Below the pieces are notes generated by a model. That model saw only the letters and a list, made by a program, of their open reading frames with translations. It had not been told where the DNA came from and ran no database searches. A DNA stretch of 64,000 nucleotides from Novipirellula caenicola. Lineage in GTDB: Bacteria; Planctomycetota; Planctomycetia; Pirellulales; Pirellulaceae. Shown here piece after piece: positions 35,997-45,836 of this stretch. Both the position numbers and the translations under genes were made by a program. Positions within the stretch are counted from its first letter, which is position 1. Each line of letters begins with the position of its first letter. The DNA lies in the NCBI RefSeq assembly GCF_039545035.1, contig NZ_BAABRO010000001.1, forward strand, positions 1,135,091-1,199,090, in the 5' to 3' direction.

Positions 35997-36806
35997 ATGA
36001 AAACCAATCGCCAACGCATTGTTCCGATTCTCGCTGGCTTATCTCTGCTTTTCATGCTGCCAGCGATCACATTTGCTGCCGAGACAAAATCGAAAACCGA
36101 CAATGCCACCCAAGCTCGACTTGGCGTCGGGGTGACCTCGCTTCCCGAAGTGCTAAAAAGCCACCTGCCGGCCGTGATCAACGATGGCCGCGGTGTGCTC
36201 GTTTCGGAAGTCGCCAAAGGCTCGCCGGCGGACATGGCGGGACTGAAGCCGCACGACGTGCTGGTTCGCTACGATGACCAAGATCTGTATTCACCTGAGC
36301 AACTTGTCAAACGTGTCCGCAACGATGAGCCCGGCAAAGAGATCGAAGTGCAATACGTTCGCGGCGGCGAGTTGCAGACAGCGAAGGTCAAATTGGGCGA
36401 ACAAACCTTACAAAAACCGATCTACTCGGACTGGTCGGGCGTGACCGGACGCTTCAACATTCCGTTTTCGCCGTTGCGGCCCGAGTTCTGGACCGAAGCA
36501 CAAGACGAATTGGGATCGGGAACCGAATGGACTTCGTTTGAGTCGTTGACGCTGCAAAAGGAAGCCGACGGAACTTACTTGGTACGTATCACCTACCAAG
36601 ACACCAGCGGCAATTCGGTCAGCAAGGAGTTCACAGGGACACGACAACAAATTCGTGACGCCATCAATGACGACAACGACTTGCCACAAAGCCGCAAGGA
36701 CCAGTTGCTGCGATCGCTCGATGACCGCGGACGTCAACCGCTGCAGCGGATGCCATGGGAACGTTGGGATCGAGAAATTTTTCAATGGCCCAACGTTGAC
36801 TTTTAA
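35997..36806 (+). CDS. secreted PDZ-domain protein
   Basis: A 269-residue protein from ATG 35997, with AGGAGA upstream. Signal peptide to about residue 27 (PAITFA|A). PDZ domain at about 42-125 with a GVLVSEVAKGSPADMAGLKPHDVLVRYDD core. A C-terminal region (about 140-255) has no known domain and no serine-protease triad. It probably acts in the periplasm in protein quality control, possibly by presenting clients to a HtrA-type protease, but this is inferred from its place after Hsp20 genes. Confidence 0.82.
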   Translation: MKTNRQRIVPILAGLSLLFMLPAITFAAETKSKTDNATQARLGVGVTSLPEVLKSHLPAVINDGRGVLVSEVAKGSPADMAGLKPHDVLVRYDDQDLYSPEQLVKRVRNDEPGKEIEVQYVRGGELQTAKVKLGEQTLQKPIYSDWSGVTGRFNIPFSPLRPEFWTEAQDELGSGTEWTSFESLTLQKEADGTYLVRITYQDTSGNSVSKEFTGTRQQIRDAINDDNDLPQSRKDQLLRSLDDRGRQPLQRMPWERWDREIFQWPNVDF

Positions 36807-36828
36807 TCAATGACCGAAAAAGAGAGTA

Positions 36829-36945
36829 TCAGTGTCGTTTAAAGAACGTGACGTACCCGGCAAGCGAGATCAGTCCGCCAACCGTCAGCACTCCGATGCC
36901 GCATAACAGATAAACTAGGATGCTGTTTGGATTCTCAATCACCAT
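36829..36945 (-). CDS. 38-residue membrane microprotein
   Basis: A short minus-strand gene: MVIENPNSILVYLLCGIGVL, then a glycine-rich helix (TVGGLISLAGYVTF) and the basic end KRH. The ATG at 36945 has a GGAG site eight bases upstream. It encodes one long transmembrane segment. It is convergent with the PDZ gene: the stops are 23 bases apart. I do not know a family. Its size and ribosome site are the only evidence. Confidence 0.55.
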   Translation of the reverse strand: MVIENPNSILVYLLCGIGVLTVGGLISLAGYVTFFKRH

Positions 36946-37130
36946 GACTCGGTCTCCGTTGCCGGGAAAGAACGTTTGCATTGGACGTCGATTGCATGGC
37001 CGACGTCACTAGCAACCCCGTCATTAGCAACCACGGTGCCAACCGTCAAATTCACATCCGCAGTGACCTATCGATGGCGATCGGATGCCAATTTGTCGCT
37101 TCGCCGGCGGCAAATTGGCATTTCGTTTTT

Positions 37131-38612
37131 CTAGAATCGCAGCGTCGATTGGATGTAGGTAAATTCGCCGTCATTGCCACTCGCTCCGTTAGGAGCAATT
37201 CCAGCGGGGCCGCCTTGGATGACGGGGCTGTCAAAATAGTCGCCTGCCCACAGGTAGCTGTATCCAACCAAAAAGTGAGCTCGCGGCGAAATGCTCCAAC
37301 GCAACTGCAAATCCAACTCGTGGCCAATCTCGTTGCCCGCGGACCCGGTGGGATCTTGGAACGATGCCGCAGTGCCGTTGGTGTACAGCGCGTCTCGGCG
37401 GTTGGCGAGCCAGAAGTTGTGGAAATGGATGCGACATTCCAAGTCGTCGCGAATCGCAAGCGACGTCTGCACATTCAAGTCTTGAATGTTTTGGCGCCCT
37501 GTCAAATCGGCGAGTCCCAAGTAGTAGTGTCCACGAGGCTCGAGCTGGTAGAACGTTCCGTGAACGCCGTCGTTCAAATCGTCATCGCCTGATGCCCAAT
37601 CGTAGAACAGCCACGTGGTCGGTTTCAGGGGCAATCGTTCAAAGGTGCGTCCGAGACCGACGGTGGCAAAGCCCGCCGATTGACGCGAACTTGAGAAACT
37701 TCCGAATTGGTAACCTCCTTCGAGTTCAAACTGCACTTCGCCTTCGCTACGCAGAACGCGACCCCCGATCGTGTGAACATCAAAACCACCAGGAACCCCG
37801 GCAAACGTTTGCACGAGTTCATCTTCTTCGGTCATTCCAAAGTAATAAAGGTCGTATCGTGCCGTGTCGGTTTTCGTTGTACCAAAGACCCCATAGAACT
37901 GGCGGCTTTGGTCGGGGCTGTCAAAATTGGTATCGTCGGGCCGATGCTGTGCCAGATCGATTGGCCGCACCCAGAACGCATCGACGCGTGCGGAATCGGA
38001 CTTCCACCAACTCCGCACCCCATCGTGCGTCAGCGGTGTGTTCCGCCATGGACGGCTGGCGACAAGCCGTTGCGATCCATAGTGCATTTCTTGGCGTCCG
38101 AAACGCAGCCACCATTCTTGATCGTCACCAGTGCTTAACAGTCGCGCATCCACGGCAAGCATTTGCATATCGAAACGGTTGACTTCGCTGCCCCGCGGCG
38201 GTAAATCTTCGCCATCGCTGGTTGCATCGATCGCTTGCCCAAAGACGCGCCAGTTGTCTCCGATGTGAACGTCCGCGAACAACAATGTTTGCGACAGAGT
38301 GAATTCGTCACTGGCACCGGTCAATCGGCGACCGCTGCGAAGATTGTTTTCGTTGTGATACCGAGAACGGAATCGACCGCCCAAATCGATTGTAACATCG
38401 CTGATGGGACGCAGTCGCTTCAGCCGCTCGCCCAGGAACTGTCCTTGGTACGACGGATCGTCAAGGTAGCTGAAATCGTTGTCGATGAAGCTCTGCTTGT
38501 AGGCGGCTCTGGCGACCTCGGCATCATCGGCACGCGTTGATGAAATCACCAACATCGGGATGGTGATCGCGAAGAACAATACACGGAGCTGGGGATATCG
38601 ATTGGCGTTCAT
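37131..38612 (-). CDS. alginate-export-family outer-membrane porin-like protein
   Basis: A 493-residue beta-barrel protein from ATG 38612 (MNANRYPQLRV); a signal peptide ends near STRA (about residue 27-28). The body consists of alternating amphipathic strands typical of the alginate-export domain (DVTIDLGGRFRSRYHNENN, QEWWLRFGRQEMHYGSQRLVASRPW, VHTIGGRV, FTYIQSTLRF as the C-terminal strand with a terminal Phe). It would form an outer-membrane pore for acidic polysaccharide or small oligosaccharides. The conserved GRQ-x-x-x-G-S-x-R segment is clear. Confidence 0.82.
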   Translation of the reverse strand: MNANRYPQLRVLFFAITIPMLVISSTRADDAEVARAAYKQSFIDNDFSYLDDPSYQGQFLGERLKRLRPISDVTIDLGGRFRSRYHNENNLRSGRRLTGASDEFTLSQTLLFADVHIGDNWRVFGQAIDATSDGEDLPPRGSEVNRFDMQMLAVDARLLSTGDDQEWWLRFGRQEMHYGSQRLVASRPWRNTPLTHDGVRSWWKSDSARVDAFWVRPIDLAQHRPDDTNFDSPDQSRQFYGVFGTTKTDTARYDLYYFGMTEEDELVQTFAGVPGGFDVHTIGGRVLRSEGEVQFELEGGYQFGSFSSSRQSAGFATVGLGRTFERLPLKPTTWLFYDWASGDDDLNDGVHGTFYQLEPRGHYYLGLADLTGRQNIQDLNVQTSLAIRDDLECRIHFHNFWLANRRDALYTNGTAASFQDPTGSAGNEIGHELDLQLRWSISPRAHFLVGYSYLWAGDYFDSPVIQGGPAGIAPNGASGNDGEFTYIQSTLRF

Positions 38613-38758
38613 ATCGCCAAAGATCGGCCCACTACATGTCTTTAGCACAAGGAAAACATGCATTCGGGGGCCATATCCAACCGTTCAACGAGGCAGTTGA
38701 ATTACAATCGGAGTAATCAAAATCATCAAACGTCGCGATTTTCTTTCGGGTACACGAC

Positions 38759-40990
38759 ATGCGTATCGTCCATCAATTGCTGATTGCAACGATCCTGCCG
38801 ACGATTTTGATTTGGTTGGTAGGCATCTATGCGACCAGTGTCAGCGAAACGAGTTTGCGGCGTGCCATCGAAGCGAACTCGGTTACGCGCGCGCAAGAAG
38901 TCATGGACGAAGTCGATTGGATCATCCAAACTCGCGCGACCACGTGGCAGGCCTATCTGCAAACCGATTTGGTGCGTCAGACGCTGCGGCAATCCAATGA
39001 CGAGATGATGCAGATGGATGATCCGGCGAGGCTGGTTGAGCAACGCGACCAACAGTGGCGAGCCACCCCCGTACACGAAACGATCCCGCTGATGCAGCAG
39101 GTCATGAACAATGATCTGGCCCGCGATTTCAATGTTTGGCTGCGTCAATTGGAAAAATCAGCGGGGCATGCTGTTTTCGGCGAGGTGTTTATCACCAACC
39201 GATTTGGTGCGAACGTGGCCCAAACCAACCGCACCTCCGACTACCGCCAAGACGACGAGTCATGGTGGCAGATGGCAAAGGAAAACGGATTGCATATCGA
39301 AGACGTCAGCTTCGACGAGAGCGCAGGAATCTACTCGGTCGACATCTGTCTAAAGGCGGTCGACGAGGACGATGAATTCCTGGGCGTCATGAAAGCCGTT
39401 TTGAATATTCAAGAACTGATCGACATTGTCGACAAGTACAAACGGAACAGTCAAACCGATGGCTATCTGTTGCTGTTCGATCGGAACCACAGCGTGATTC
39501 GCGAGGCGGGAGAAAATTCGACGGGGCTGCGAGACGGCAGTGAATACTTTCGAGACGTCGATTTTGATCAGAACGAAAACGCCTTTGTTGCCAATCTAAC
39601 CAACGTTCGAGACGGAGAGGATTTGTTAGGCGCATTTGCCGTTTCTCGTGGACATGGTGACTTTGCCGGAATGGGCTGGGTTGTACTAGAAGCACGAAAG
39701 ACTTCGGAAGTTTTTGCTCCGATCAAACGACTTCGCAACCAGATCATTTGGTTGGCGTTTGCGGCGACGCTGCTAGTCATCGTCGCGGGATGGTTGATCG
39801 CCCGATCGGTCACCCGTCCCATCGACGTGTTGCTGCGAGGTGCTCATCGCATCGGCCAAGGAGAACTCGAGTACCGGATTCCTGCTGCCGGTCAGAATGA
39901 AGTCGCCAAGTTGAGTGCGGGATTCAATCAGATGGCGGCTAACTTGCAATCGATGGTCGATGACCTGAAGAGCAAAGAGGAAACGCTGACTCAGCAAAAC
40001 GAACGACTGGAATCGCAACGTTTGACGCTCGCATCGCAAGAAGAAATGTTGAAGGCACAGCGTGAACGGAACACGCTTTTCGAAGCGATCGCCGATACCG
40101 TTGGACGTCTTAACTCAACCAGCGACGACATTCTGTCGACGACGTCGAAACAGGCTCGTGGTTCGCACGCCCAGGCTGCCGCGGTTTCTCAAGCTGCAAG
40201 CACGATGAATGAGATCTCGAGTATCGCTCACGACACCGCAGGACGAGCCAAGGGAATGGTCGACGAAGCAGAGCATGTCGAAGCGACTGCGGAAACGGGT
40301 CGTGAAGCGATGGGAAGATCGATCGAAGCGTTGGAGTCCGTCCGAAGGCAAGTCGAAGAAACCGCCACTCACGTCATCTCGCTTGCCGAACGAGCGCAGG
40401 CGATTGGCGAAATCACCTCGACGGTCGACGATATCGCCGAACAAACCAACGTCCTGGCACTGAACGCTGCGGTGGAAGCCGCACGCACGGGCGAGCACGG
40501 CAAAGGATTTGTGGTGGTGGCTGCCGAGATCAAACGGCTGGCTCAGCAATCGATGCAGTCCACACGCGAGGTGCGTGGTATTTTATCAGAGATCCTGCAT
40601 GCCATCCGCAAGGCCGTGGAATCGTCTGAGCAAGAAACGGTGGTCGTTGCCGAAGCCCGCCAGGTCGCTCAGCAAACCGGCGATTTGGTTCAAACGTTGT
40701 TAGAGACGATCTCGGCGTCCGCGTTGACGGCAAAGCAGATCGCTGCGGCCGCAACACGCCAGGCAACCGGCACGGTCGAGCTTGACAAAACAATGCAGGA
40801 TATGGAACGGATGACGGCCGAACACGCAGCGGCGCTGCAAGAAATCGAGCAATCGGCAATGAACTTGACCGAATTGAGTACCGAGCTAGCGGAGCTGACG
40901 TCGGAATCCGCCAACGGACAAACTTCAAAAACAGGCAACGCAATGCGGTCGACAAGCTTGGACCACGACGCCACCACCTTTCCGAAGTAG
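38759..40990 (+). CDS. methyl-accepting chemotaxis protein (sensor with dCACHE-type domain)
   Basis: A 743-residue receptor. TM1 is at about 5-27, a large extracytoplasmic region at 28-320 (Cache-type ligand domain), TM2 at about 327-348, HAMP at about 349-400, a coiled coil to 450 and the MCP signalling helix to about 720. The hairpin tip [21 protein letters not shown] (residues about 557-577) and [18 protein letters not shown] are diagnostic. It signals to CheW/CheA by binding a small ligand; the ligand is unknown. No che genes are nearby, so it is an orphan receptor. Confidence 0.95.
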   Translation: MRIVHQLLIATILPTILIWLVGIYATSVSETSLRRAIEANSVTRAQEVMDEVDWIIQTRATTWQAYLQTDLVRQTLRQSNDEMMQMDDPARLVEQRDQQWRATPVHETIPLMQQVMNNDLARDFNVWLRQLEKSAGHAVFGEVFITNRFGANVAQTNRTSDYRQDDESWWQMAKENGLHIEDVSFDESAGIYSVDICLKAVDEDDEFLGVMKAVLNIQELIDIVDKYKRNSQTDGYLLLFDRNHSVIREAGENSTGLRDGSEYFRDVDFDQNENAFVANLTNVRDGEDLLGAFAVSRGHGDFAGMGWVVLEARKTSEVFAPIKRLRNQIIWLAFAATLLVIVAGWLIARSVTRPIDVLLRGAHRIGQGELEYRIPAAGQNEVAKLSAGFNQMAANLQSMVDDLKSKEETLTQQNERLESQRLTLASQEEMLKAQRERNTLFEAIADTVGRLNSTSDDILSTTSKQARGSHAQAAAVSQAASTMNEISSIAHDTAGRAKGMVDEAEHVEATAETGREAMGRSIEALESVRRQVEETATHVISLAERAQAIGEITSTVDDIAEQTNVLALNAAVEAARTGEHGKGFVVVAAEIKRLAQQSMQSTREVRGILSEILHAIRKAVESSEQETVVVAEARQVAQQTGDLVQTLLETISASALTAKQIAAAATRQATGTVELDKTMQDMERMTAEHAAALQEIEQSAMNLTELSTELAELTSESANGQTSKTGNAMRSTSLDHDATTFPK

Positions 40991-41128
40991 CTTCCCTGTT
41001 GGGCAATCACGAAACAGCAGCCGGCGACTCGCTTGGGCGGGATGGAGACTGTTGCCATGCAGCGTCGTGCCCCCAATCCCGCCGTCGGACGTCGCGGTCC
41101 TGATATGCAAATCGTAGCGGAAGTCGTC

Positions 41129-41249
41129 AACGGCTTGTTGATTTAGTCGTACGATGGACTTCCTAGTCCGTCGAATAACACCAATGACGGACTAGGAAGT
41201 CCATCATACACCCTTGCCGCAGGAAACTTCATTAAATCAACAAGCCGTT
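41129..41249. repeat. nested inverted repeats (20-bp inner, 17-bp outer arms)
   Basis: Inner arms 41153-41172 and 41186-41205 pair perfectly (loop 13 bases); outer arms AACGGCTTGTTGATTTA at 41129-41145 and TAAATCAACAAGCCGTT at 41233-41249. Together this folds into a large hairpin of about 120 bases. Confidence 0.8.
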
Positions 41250-41270
41250 AACGGCTTGTTGATTTAATGA
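41229..41270. repeat. 42-bp perfect palindrome
   Basis: CATTAAATCAACAAGCCGTT (41230-41249) is followed with no spacer by its reverse complement (41250-41269), extended by one T/A pair. Its left half is also the right outer arm of the larger hairpin. A two-fold axis of this length is rare and would be prone to cruciform extrusion. Confidence 0.85.
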
Positions 41271-41510
41271 GCCGCGACGCGTCAGCGGCCGGGTCCCGCG
41301 TGCTACCCGGTGCCTTACGGCCCACGGCTCACTGTTGCGACTTGCATTTCGATTAAATCATCAAGCCACTCAAGACTTTCGTTCCAGGGTGGATGCTCCC
41401 CGAAACTCTTGACGAGTTCCGCTACAACAAGATTTCGAATCCCCTAAGCTCGCGTGGGGTTGATATCATGAGCGAATCCCAACTTCACGCACCTTGCGAG
41501 GCGAGTCCCC

Positions 41511-42395
41511 ATGCTGCAAACGATCTTTCGAGCGACCGTGATCACGCTTTTCCTTACCGCGGTCGCGGTCGCAGACGAACCGCTCTTTTCGGGACCTCAG
41601 GTGGGCGAGGCACTTCGGCCCTTCGAGGCTATCGCAGCCTTTGGCGACACCGCCACTATCAATGCCATTGACGGCACAAACGATTCACCGATCTTAGTCG
41701 TCTTCGTCCATCAAATCACGCGTCCTTCGGTTGGCCTGATGCGTTTGCTGATGGAGTTTGCGGCTAGCAAAGAACCATCTGGATTAACGTCGCGGCTGGT
41801 CTTCCTTACCGACGACGTCACCGAAACCACCGCCTTCCTCAAACGAGCACGTCACGCGTTGCCGCGAAGTGCCACGCCGTTGATTTCGACCGATGGAATC
41901 GAGGGTCCCGGTGCGTATGGGCTGAATCGAAAGGTGACCCTCACGGTGCTTGTTGGATCAAAGGGCGTCGTGACCGCCAACTTTGCTCTGGTGCAACCCA
42001 GCGTGCAGGCGGACGCGACAAAAATCGGTCACGAGATCATCAAGGTCTTGGGCGGCACCGAAGCACCGACTCTGCAGCAGATGGGGTACAAAGAACCTCG
42101 GATGGCGATGAATCGGACGGGACAGCAACCCGAGCAAGAGGCGATCTATCGTGAAAAGATGGTCCCCGTCATCCGAAAGGATGCCACCAAGGAAGAGGTT
42201 ATTTCGGCGGCGACCGATGTCGAAGATTTCGCCGCCAAGAATCGCTGGTTCCGCCAACGCGTTTACCAGGCGTCTCGGCTTATCACCGAGGGGCCTCGGC
42301 TAAAAGAATACGGGACATCCGAAGCGCAAGCGTATCTGAAGAAATGGGCAAAGGAATTCACGCCGAACGAAGACGAACCGGCTGAAAAAGAATAA
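41511..42395 (+). CDS. secreted thioredoxin-fold-like protein
   Basis: A 294-residue exported protein. Signal peptide to about residue 21 (AVAVADEP). Residues about 60-180 suggest a thioredoxin/peroxiredoxin-like fold (ILVVFVHQITRPSVGLMRLLMEF, TLTVLVGSKGVVTANFALVQPS), but no CxxC or peroxidatic Cys is present, so it is likely non-redox. The C-terminal 90 residues are helical and charged. First gene of the planctomycete cytochrome group; it is two bases upstream of the next gene, so tightly coupled. Confidence 0.7.
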   Translation: MLQTIFRATVITLFLTAVAVADEPLFSGPQVGEALRPFEAIAAFGDTATINAIDGTNDSPILVVFVHQITRPSVGLMRLLMEFAASKEPSGLTSRLVFLTDDVTETTAFLKRARHALPRSATPLISTDGIEGPGAYGLNRKVTLTVLVGSKGVVTANFALVQPSVQADATKIGHEIIKVLGGTEAPTLQQMGYKEPRMAMNRTGQQPEQEAIYREKMVPVIRKDATKEEVISAATDVEDFAAKNRWFRQRVYQASRLITEGPRLKEYGTSEAQAYLKKWAKEFTPNEDEPAEKE

Positions 42396-42397
42396 TC

Positions 42398-44515
42398 ATG
42401 CGAACGATCTGCTTCATCGTGTGCACCAGTTTGCTCTGCGCTGCGGCCAGTCCTGGCGAGGAGATCGACTTTGATACCGACGTGGTGCCACTGCTTTCCA
42501 AGGCAGGCTGTAACGCGGCTAGCTGTCATGGCAGTGCAGCGGGTCAGGCAGGTTTTCGCTTGTCGCTTTTCGGAGGCGATCCCGAATTCGACTACCGATC
42601 GATCGTAAACGAACTGGAAGGACGCCGTGTTGATTACGTGACACCACGAAGAAGTCTGTTACTGACAAAACCGACGGGACAATTGGATCACGGTGGCGGC
42701 GAGGTGATGGAATCGACTTCCGAAGCCGCTGCGGTGATAGCGGAATGGATTGCAGCGGGTGCGGCACGAAAAAAGCTGCGACTACTGGAGCGGCTGATCG
42801 TCACCCCGACTTCGTTCGCCGCGACCTCGATTCCGGCAGAGTTGCAAATCAAGGTAACGGCGGTTTTTGGCGATGGGTTACAGCGTGACGTGACCGAATC
42901 GGCCATCTACGTCAGCCAAGACGACTCGGCACTGGTTGTCGATGAGGCTGGCGCAGCGACGGTGAAACTTAGCGGACAACATGTCGTTACCGTCCGGTAC
43001 GGCGACCAAGTGACTTCGCTATTAGTCACGTCCCCCATCGGATCAAAGATCCCCACTCTCCCCGACTCGGCCCGCAGGAATTGGATCGACGACGAAATCA
43101 ACGCAAAACTTCTCGCTCTTCGTCTGGCACCCGCCAAACCCTACAGCGATCTCGAGTTTTTGCGGCGTGTATCATTCGATCTTACCGGTCGCTTGCCCTC
43201 GGCCGCGTTGGTCCAGCACGTTGCATCCGCCTCCGCTCCCATCAATCGAGCGGAGTTGATCGACGAATTGCTGAGTTCGGACGAGTTCACGGACTACTGG
43301 ACGCATCTCTTGGCGATTCAGCTCCGCTTACAAAAACCGGGCACCGACACCCTGGCGGCCAACGCCTTTTACCGTTGGTTGCACGAACAGGTTGCCACCG
43401 ACGCGAGTTGGGACTCGATCGCCAACTCACTCGTCCTTTCGCAAGGGGACTCTCACGAGACGGGTGCGGCTACGGTGCATCGCTATTTCGCAACCGCCCG
43501 TGAGGAAGCCGAATACATGAGCGAAGTGCTGATGGGAGTGCGGCTTCGCTGCGCCAATTGTCACAACCATCCACTCGATCGCTGGACGCAGGATGATTAC
43601 CACGGATTGGCAGCGGTTTTCGTTGGCCTCGATCGCGGACAAGTGGTGCGGTTCACAGGCCACGGCGAGATCACGCATCCCCGCACCGGTGAACCCGCGA
43701 TTGCCAAGATCCCTGGTCAATCATTCATGCTCGGCGGTGTTGACCCGCGGAAATCGTTTGCCGATTGGCTGACCTCGCCCGAGAATCCCTACTTTGCCAA
43801 GGCGATGGCGGGCCGAGTTTGGCAGGCCCTGATGGGACGCGGACTGGTGAGCCCGGTGGATGATCTGCGTGCGACGAATCCCCCCTCGCATCCTGAATTG
43901 TTGGATCGGTTGGCAGACTATTTTTCGAGCAACGACTTCAAACTACGTCCCTTGATCCGGCTGATCTGTAACTCGGCTGCCTACAACCGTGCAGGTCAAG
44001 CGATTGACGGTGAGAAAGTCGACGATCGTTTCTACGCCCATGCGATCCCCAAACCATTGTCGGCAGAAGTCTTGGCAGACGCCATCAGCGACGTCACCGG
44101 CGTGGCGGATGACTATGCCGGAGTTGGCCGGGCAATCAATGTGGTCGACCGAACGGTCTCGGCAAGCAAACTGGAATTCTTGGGTCAATGCTTGCCCGGC
44201 GAGCCGTGCTCGTCCGACGAAAGGGGTGACCGAGGAATCGCCTCGCAGCTTCATCTAATAAACGGTGGGCTGATCAATGAAAAGATTCGTGATTCGAATT
44301 GCCGCCTGCGATCGCTGATTGTCCAGGGTGCCTCGACCGACGAGATCGTCAACACGTTTTATTTGATTGCGTTCAGTCGGCCGCCAAGCAACGATGAACT
44401 CGCCGGCTGGGTCGATCGAATCGATTCCATCGCGGCCCCGCATGAGCGAACCGCTCGCCTTGAAGATTTCCTTTGGGCTCTTTTGAACTGCCATGAATTC
44501 TCAACCAACAACTAA
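42398..44515 (+). CDS. DUF1549/DUF1553 cytochrome-like protein (planctomycete)
   Basis: A 705-residue exported protein with a signal peptide ending near PGE. It has an N-terminal haem-like motif C38-NAAS-C43-H44 (a CX4CH planctomycete variant), an Ig-like segment (about 125-205), DUF1549 and DUF1553. A CANCHNHPLDRW motif (CXXCH, about 385-397) is the typical second haem signature. These proteins are a planctomycete speciality, probably electron carriers or oxidoreductases in the periplasm. It overlaps the DUF1501 gene by 23 bases, the standard pairing. Confidence 0.93.
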   Translation: MRTICFIVCTSLLCAAASPGEEIDFDTDVVPLLSKAGCNAASCHGSAAGQAGFRLSLFGGDPEFDYRSIVNELEGRRVDYVTPRRSLLLTKPTGQLDHGGGEVMESTSEAAAVIAEWIAAGAARKKLRLLERLIVTPTSFAATSIPAELQIKVTAVFGDGLQRDVTESAIYVSQDDSALVVDEAGAATVKLSGQHVVTVRYGDQVTSLLVTSPIGSKIPTLPDSARRNWIDDEINAKLLALRLAPAKPYSDLEFLRRVSFDLTGRLPSAALVQHVASASAPINRAELIDELLSSDEFTDYWTHLLAIQLRLQKPGTDTLAANAFYRWLHEQVATDASWDSIANSLVLSQGDSHETGAATVHRYFATAREEAEYMSEVLMGVRLRCANCHNHPLDRWTQDDYHGLAAVFVGLDRGQVVRFTGHGEITHPRTGEPAIAKIPGQSFMLGGVDPRKSFADWLTSPENPYFAKAMAGRVWQALMGRGLVSPVDDLRATNPPSHPELLDRLADYFSSNDFKLRPLIRLICNSAAYNRAGQAIDGEKVDDRFYAHAIPKPLSAEVLADAISDVTGVADDYAGVGRAINVVDRTVSASKLEFLGQCLPGEPCSSDERGDRGIASQLHLINGGLINEKIRDSNCRLRSLIVQGASTDEIVNTFYLIAFSRPPSNDELAGWVDRIDSIAAPHERTARLEDFLWALLNCHEFSTNN

Positions 44516-45836
44516 GTGGCAAGCCGCCACCGACCACAACTCCATCGGTCGACGAGACTTTCTTTACGTCGGTGGACTGACCGCTTTGGGACTCGGTCTA
44601 GGCAGTCATATCGACCGAGTGAATGCGGCGAGCCCGGCTGCTCGCGCCAAGTCGTGCATCCTGATTTGGTTAGACGGCGGCCCCAGTCATCTTGAAACGC
44701 TCGATCCGAAGCCCGATGCGACCAAGGAAGTTCGTGGCCCCTTTAAAGCCATCTCGACTTCGGTGCCGGGTATTCAGATCAGCGAGTTGATGCCGCGTAC
44801 GGCGGCCGCGATGCAGCACACCGCCATCATTCGCTCAATGACGTCACCGCTTGGCGAGCACAATTTCGGCACTCACTATTTGCTGACAGGCTACAAACCA
44901 ACGCCTGCACTGAATTATCCTGCCATCGGATCTGTGGTGTCGCACCTGAATCGGCGTCACGGTGAGATACCGTCGCATGTGGCGATTCCCGATTTGCGAG
45001 TGGGCGGGGGAACGTTTGCCGCCGCTGGCTACCTGCCGCCGCGTGTCGCCCCGTTTGAAGTTGGCGGTGATCCTGCCAGTCCCAACTTTCAGGTTCGTGA
45101 TCTCGATCCGTTCCCCGGCATCGTTGACGAACGGTTGGAACGGCGACGGAGCTATCTGCAAACGTTGAACCGAGTCCAGGAAGCAGCGCAAAACAATCCG
45201 CCCAACGATGCCGCCTTCGAGCAAGCGTATCGGTTGATGACTTCGCCGGCGGCCAAGCGTGCCTTTGATCTGTCCGCGGAAAGTGACGATGTGCGTCGCC
45301 GCTATGGCGGCAAATCAATCGGACAATGCTGTCTGCTCGCACGCCGATTGGTCGAGGCGGGGGTTCCGTTTGTTACCGTGAACAACCGCGGCTGGGATAC
45401 GCACAATGACCTAGTCACACGTCTGAAGGATGGCTATACCGGGGCGAAGGTACCGGTGGGGCTCGTGCCATCGCTCGACATGGCTTACGCCGCGTTGATC
45501 ACTGATTTGCACGATCGCGGTTTGCTTGAAGATACGCTAGTCGTTGTGATGGGCGAGTTCGGCCGCACCCCGAAGCTCAACACCCAGGCCGGTCGCGACC
45601 ACTGGCCTCGCGTGTTCAGCGTGATGATGGCGGGCGGCGGCGTAGCGGGAGGCCAAGTTATCGGCTCGAGCGACGACATGGGCGAAAGCCCCAATTCCCG
45701 TCCCGTGACGCCAGCAGATCTAGCCGCAACGATCTATCGACTGCTCGGTATCAATCCGGCGACGACACTTTACACCAGCGACGGTCGTCCGGTCCAAGTC
45801 ACCGCCGATGGCATCGCACTAAACGAGCTGGTATGA
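44493..45836 (+). CDS. DUF1501 sulfatase-like protein (Tat-type leader)
   Basis: A 447-residue protein, starting within the DUF1549 gene (23-base overlap). The N-terminus contains RRDFLYVGGLTALG at residues 20-33, a twin-arginine export signal. The body matches DUF1501 with WLDGGPSHLETLDPKP and GEFGRTPKLNT plus RDHW. These conserved residues resemble the alkaline phosphatase/sulfatase metal site. It is paired with DUF1549/1553 genes in planctomycetes; the reaction is unknown. Confidence 0.93.
   Translation: MNSQPTTKWQAATDHNSIGRRDFLYVGGLTALGLGLGSHIDRVNAASPAARAKSCILIWLDGGPSHLETLDPKPDATKEVRGPFKAISTSVPGIQISELMPRTAAAMQHTAIIRSMTSPLGEHNFGTHYLLTGYKPTPALNYPAIGSVVSHLNRRHGEIPSHVAIPDLRVGGGTFAAAGYLPPRVAPFEVGGDPASPNFQVRDLDPFPGIVDERLERRRSYLQTLNRVQEAAQNNPPNDAAFEQAYRLMTSPAAKRAFDLSAESDDVRRRYGGKSIGQCCLLARRLVEAGVPFVTVNNRGWDTHNDLVTRLKDGYTGAKVPVGLVPSLDMAYAALITDLHDRGLLEDTLVVVMGEFGRTPKLNTQAGRDHWPRVFSVMMAGGGVAGGQVIGSSDDMGESPNSRPVTPADLAATIYRLLGINPATTLYTSDGRPVQVTADGIALNELV

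Larger units (their letters stand above)
40991..41510. other. intergenic stretch with nested palindromes
   Basis: About 520 bases without a convincing gene. It contains a perfect 20-base inverted repeat, an outer 17-base inverted repeat and a 42-base perfect palindrome (see next entries). Near 41296-41340 CCCGGTGCCTTACGGCCCACGG resembles a stretch near 33450. Confidence 0.6.

Noticed and set aside
36981..37592. 203-codon plus-strand frame
   Set aside because: It is opposite the porin gene's end and contains no start signal or family motif; typical GC-rich shadow.
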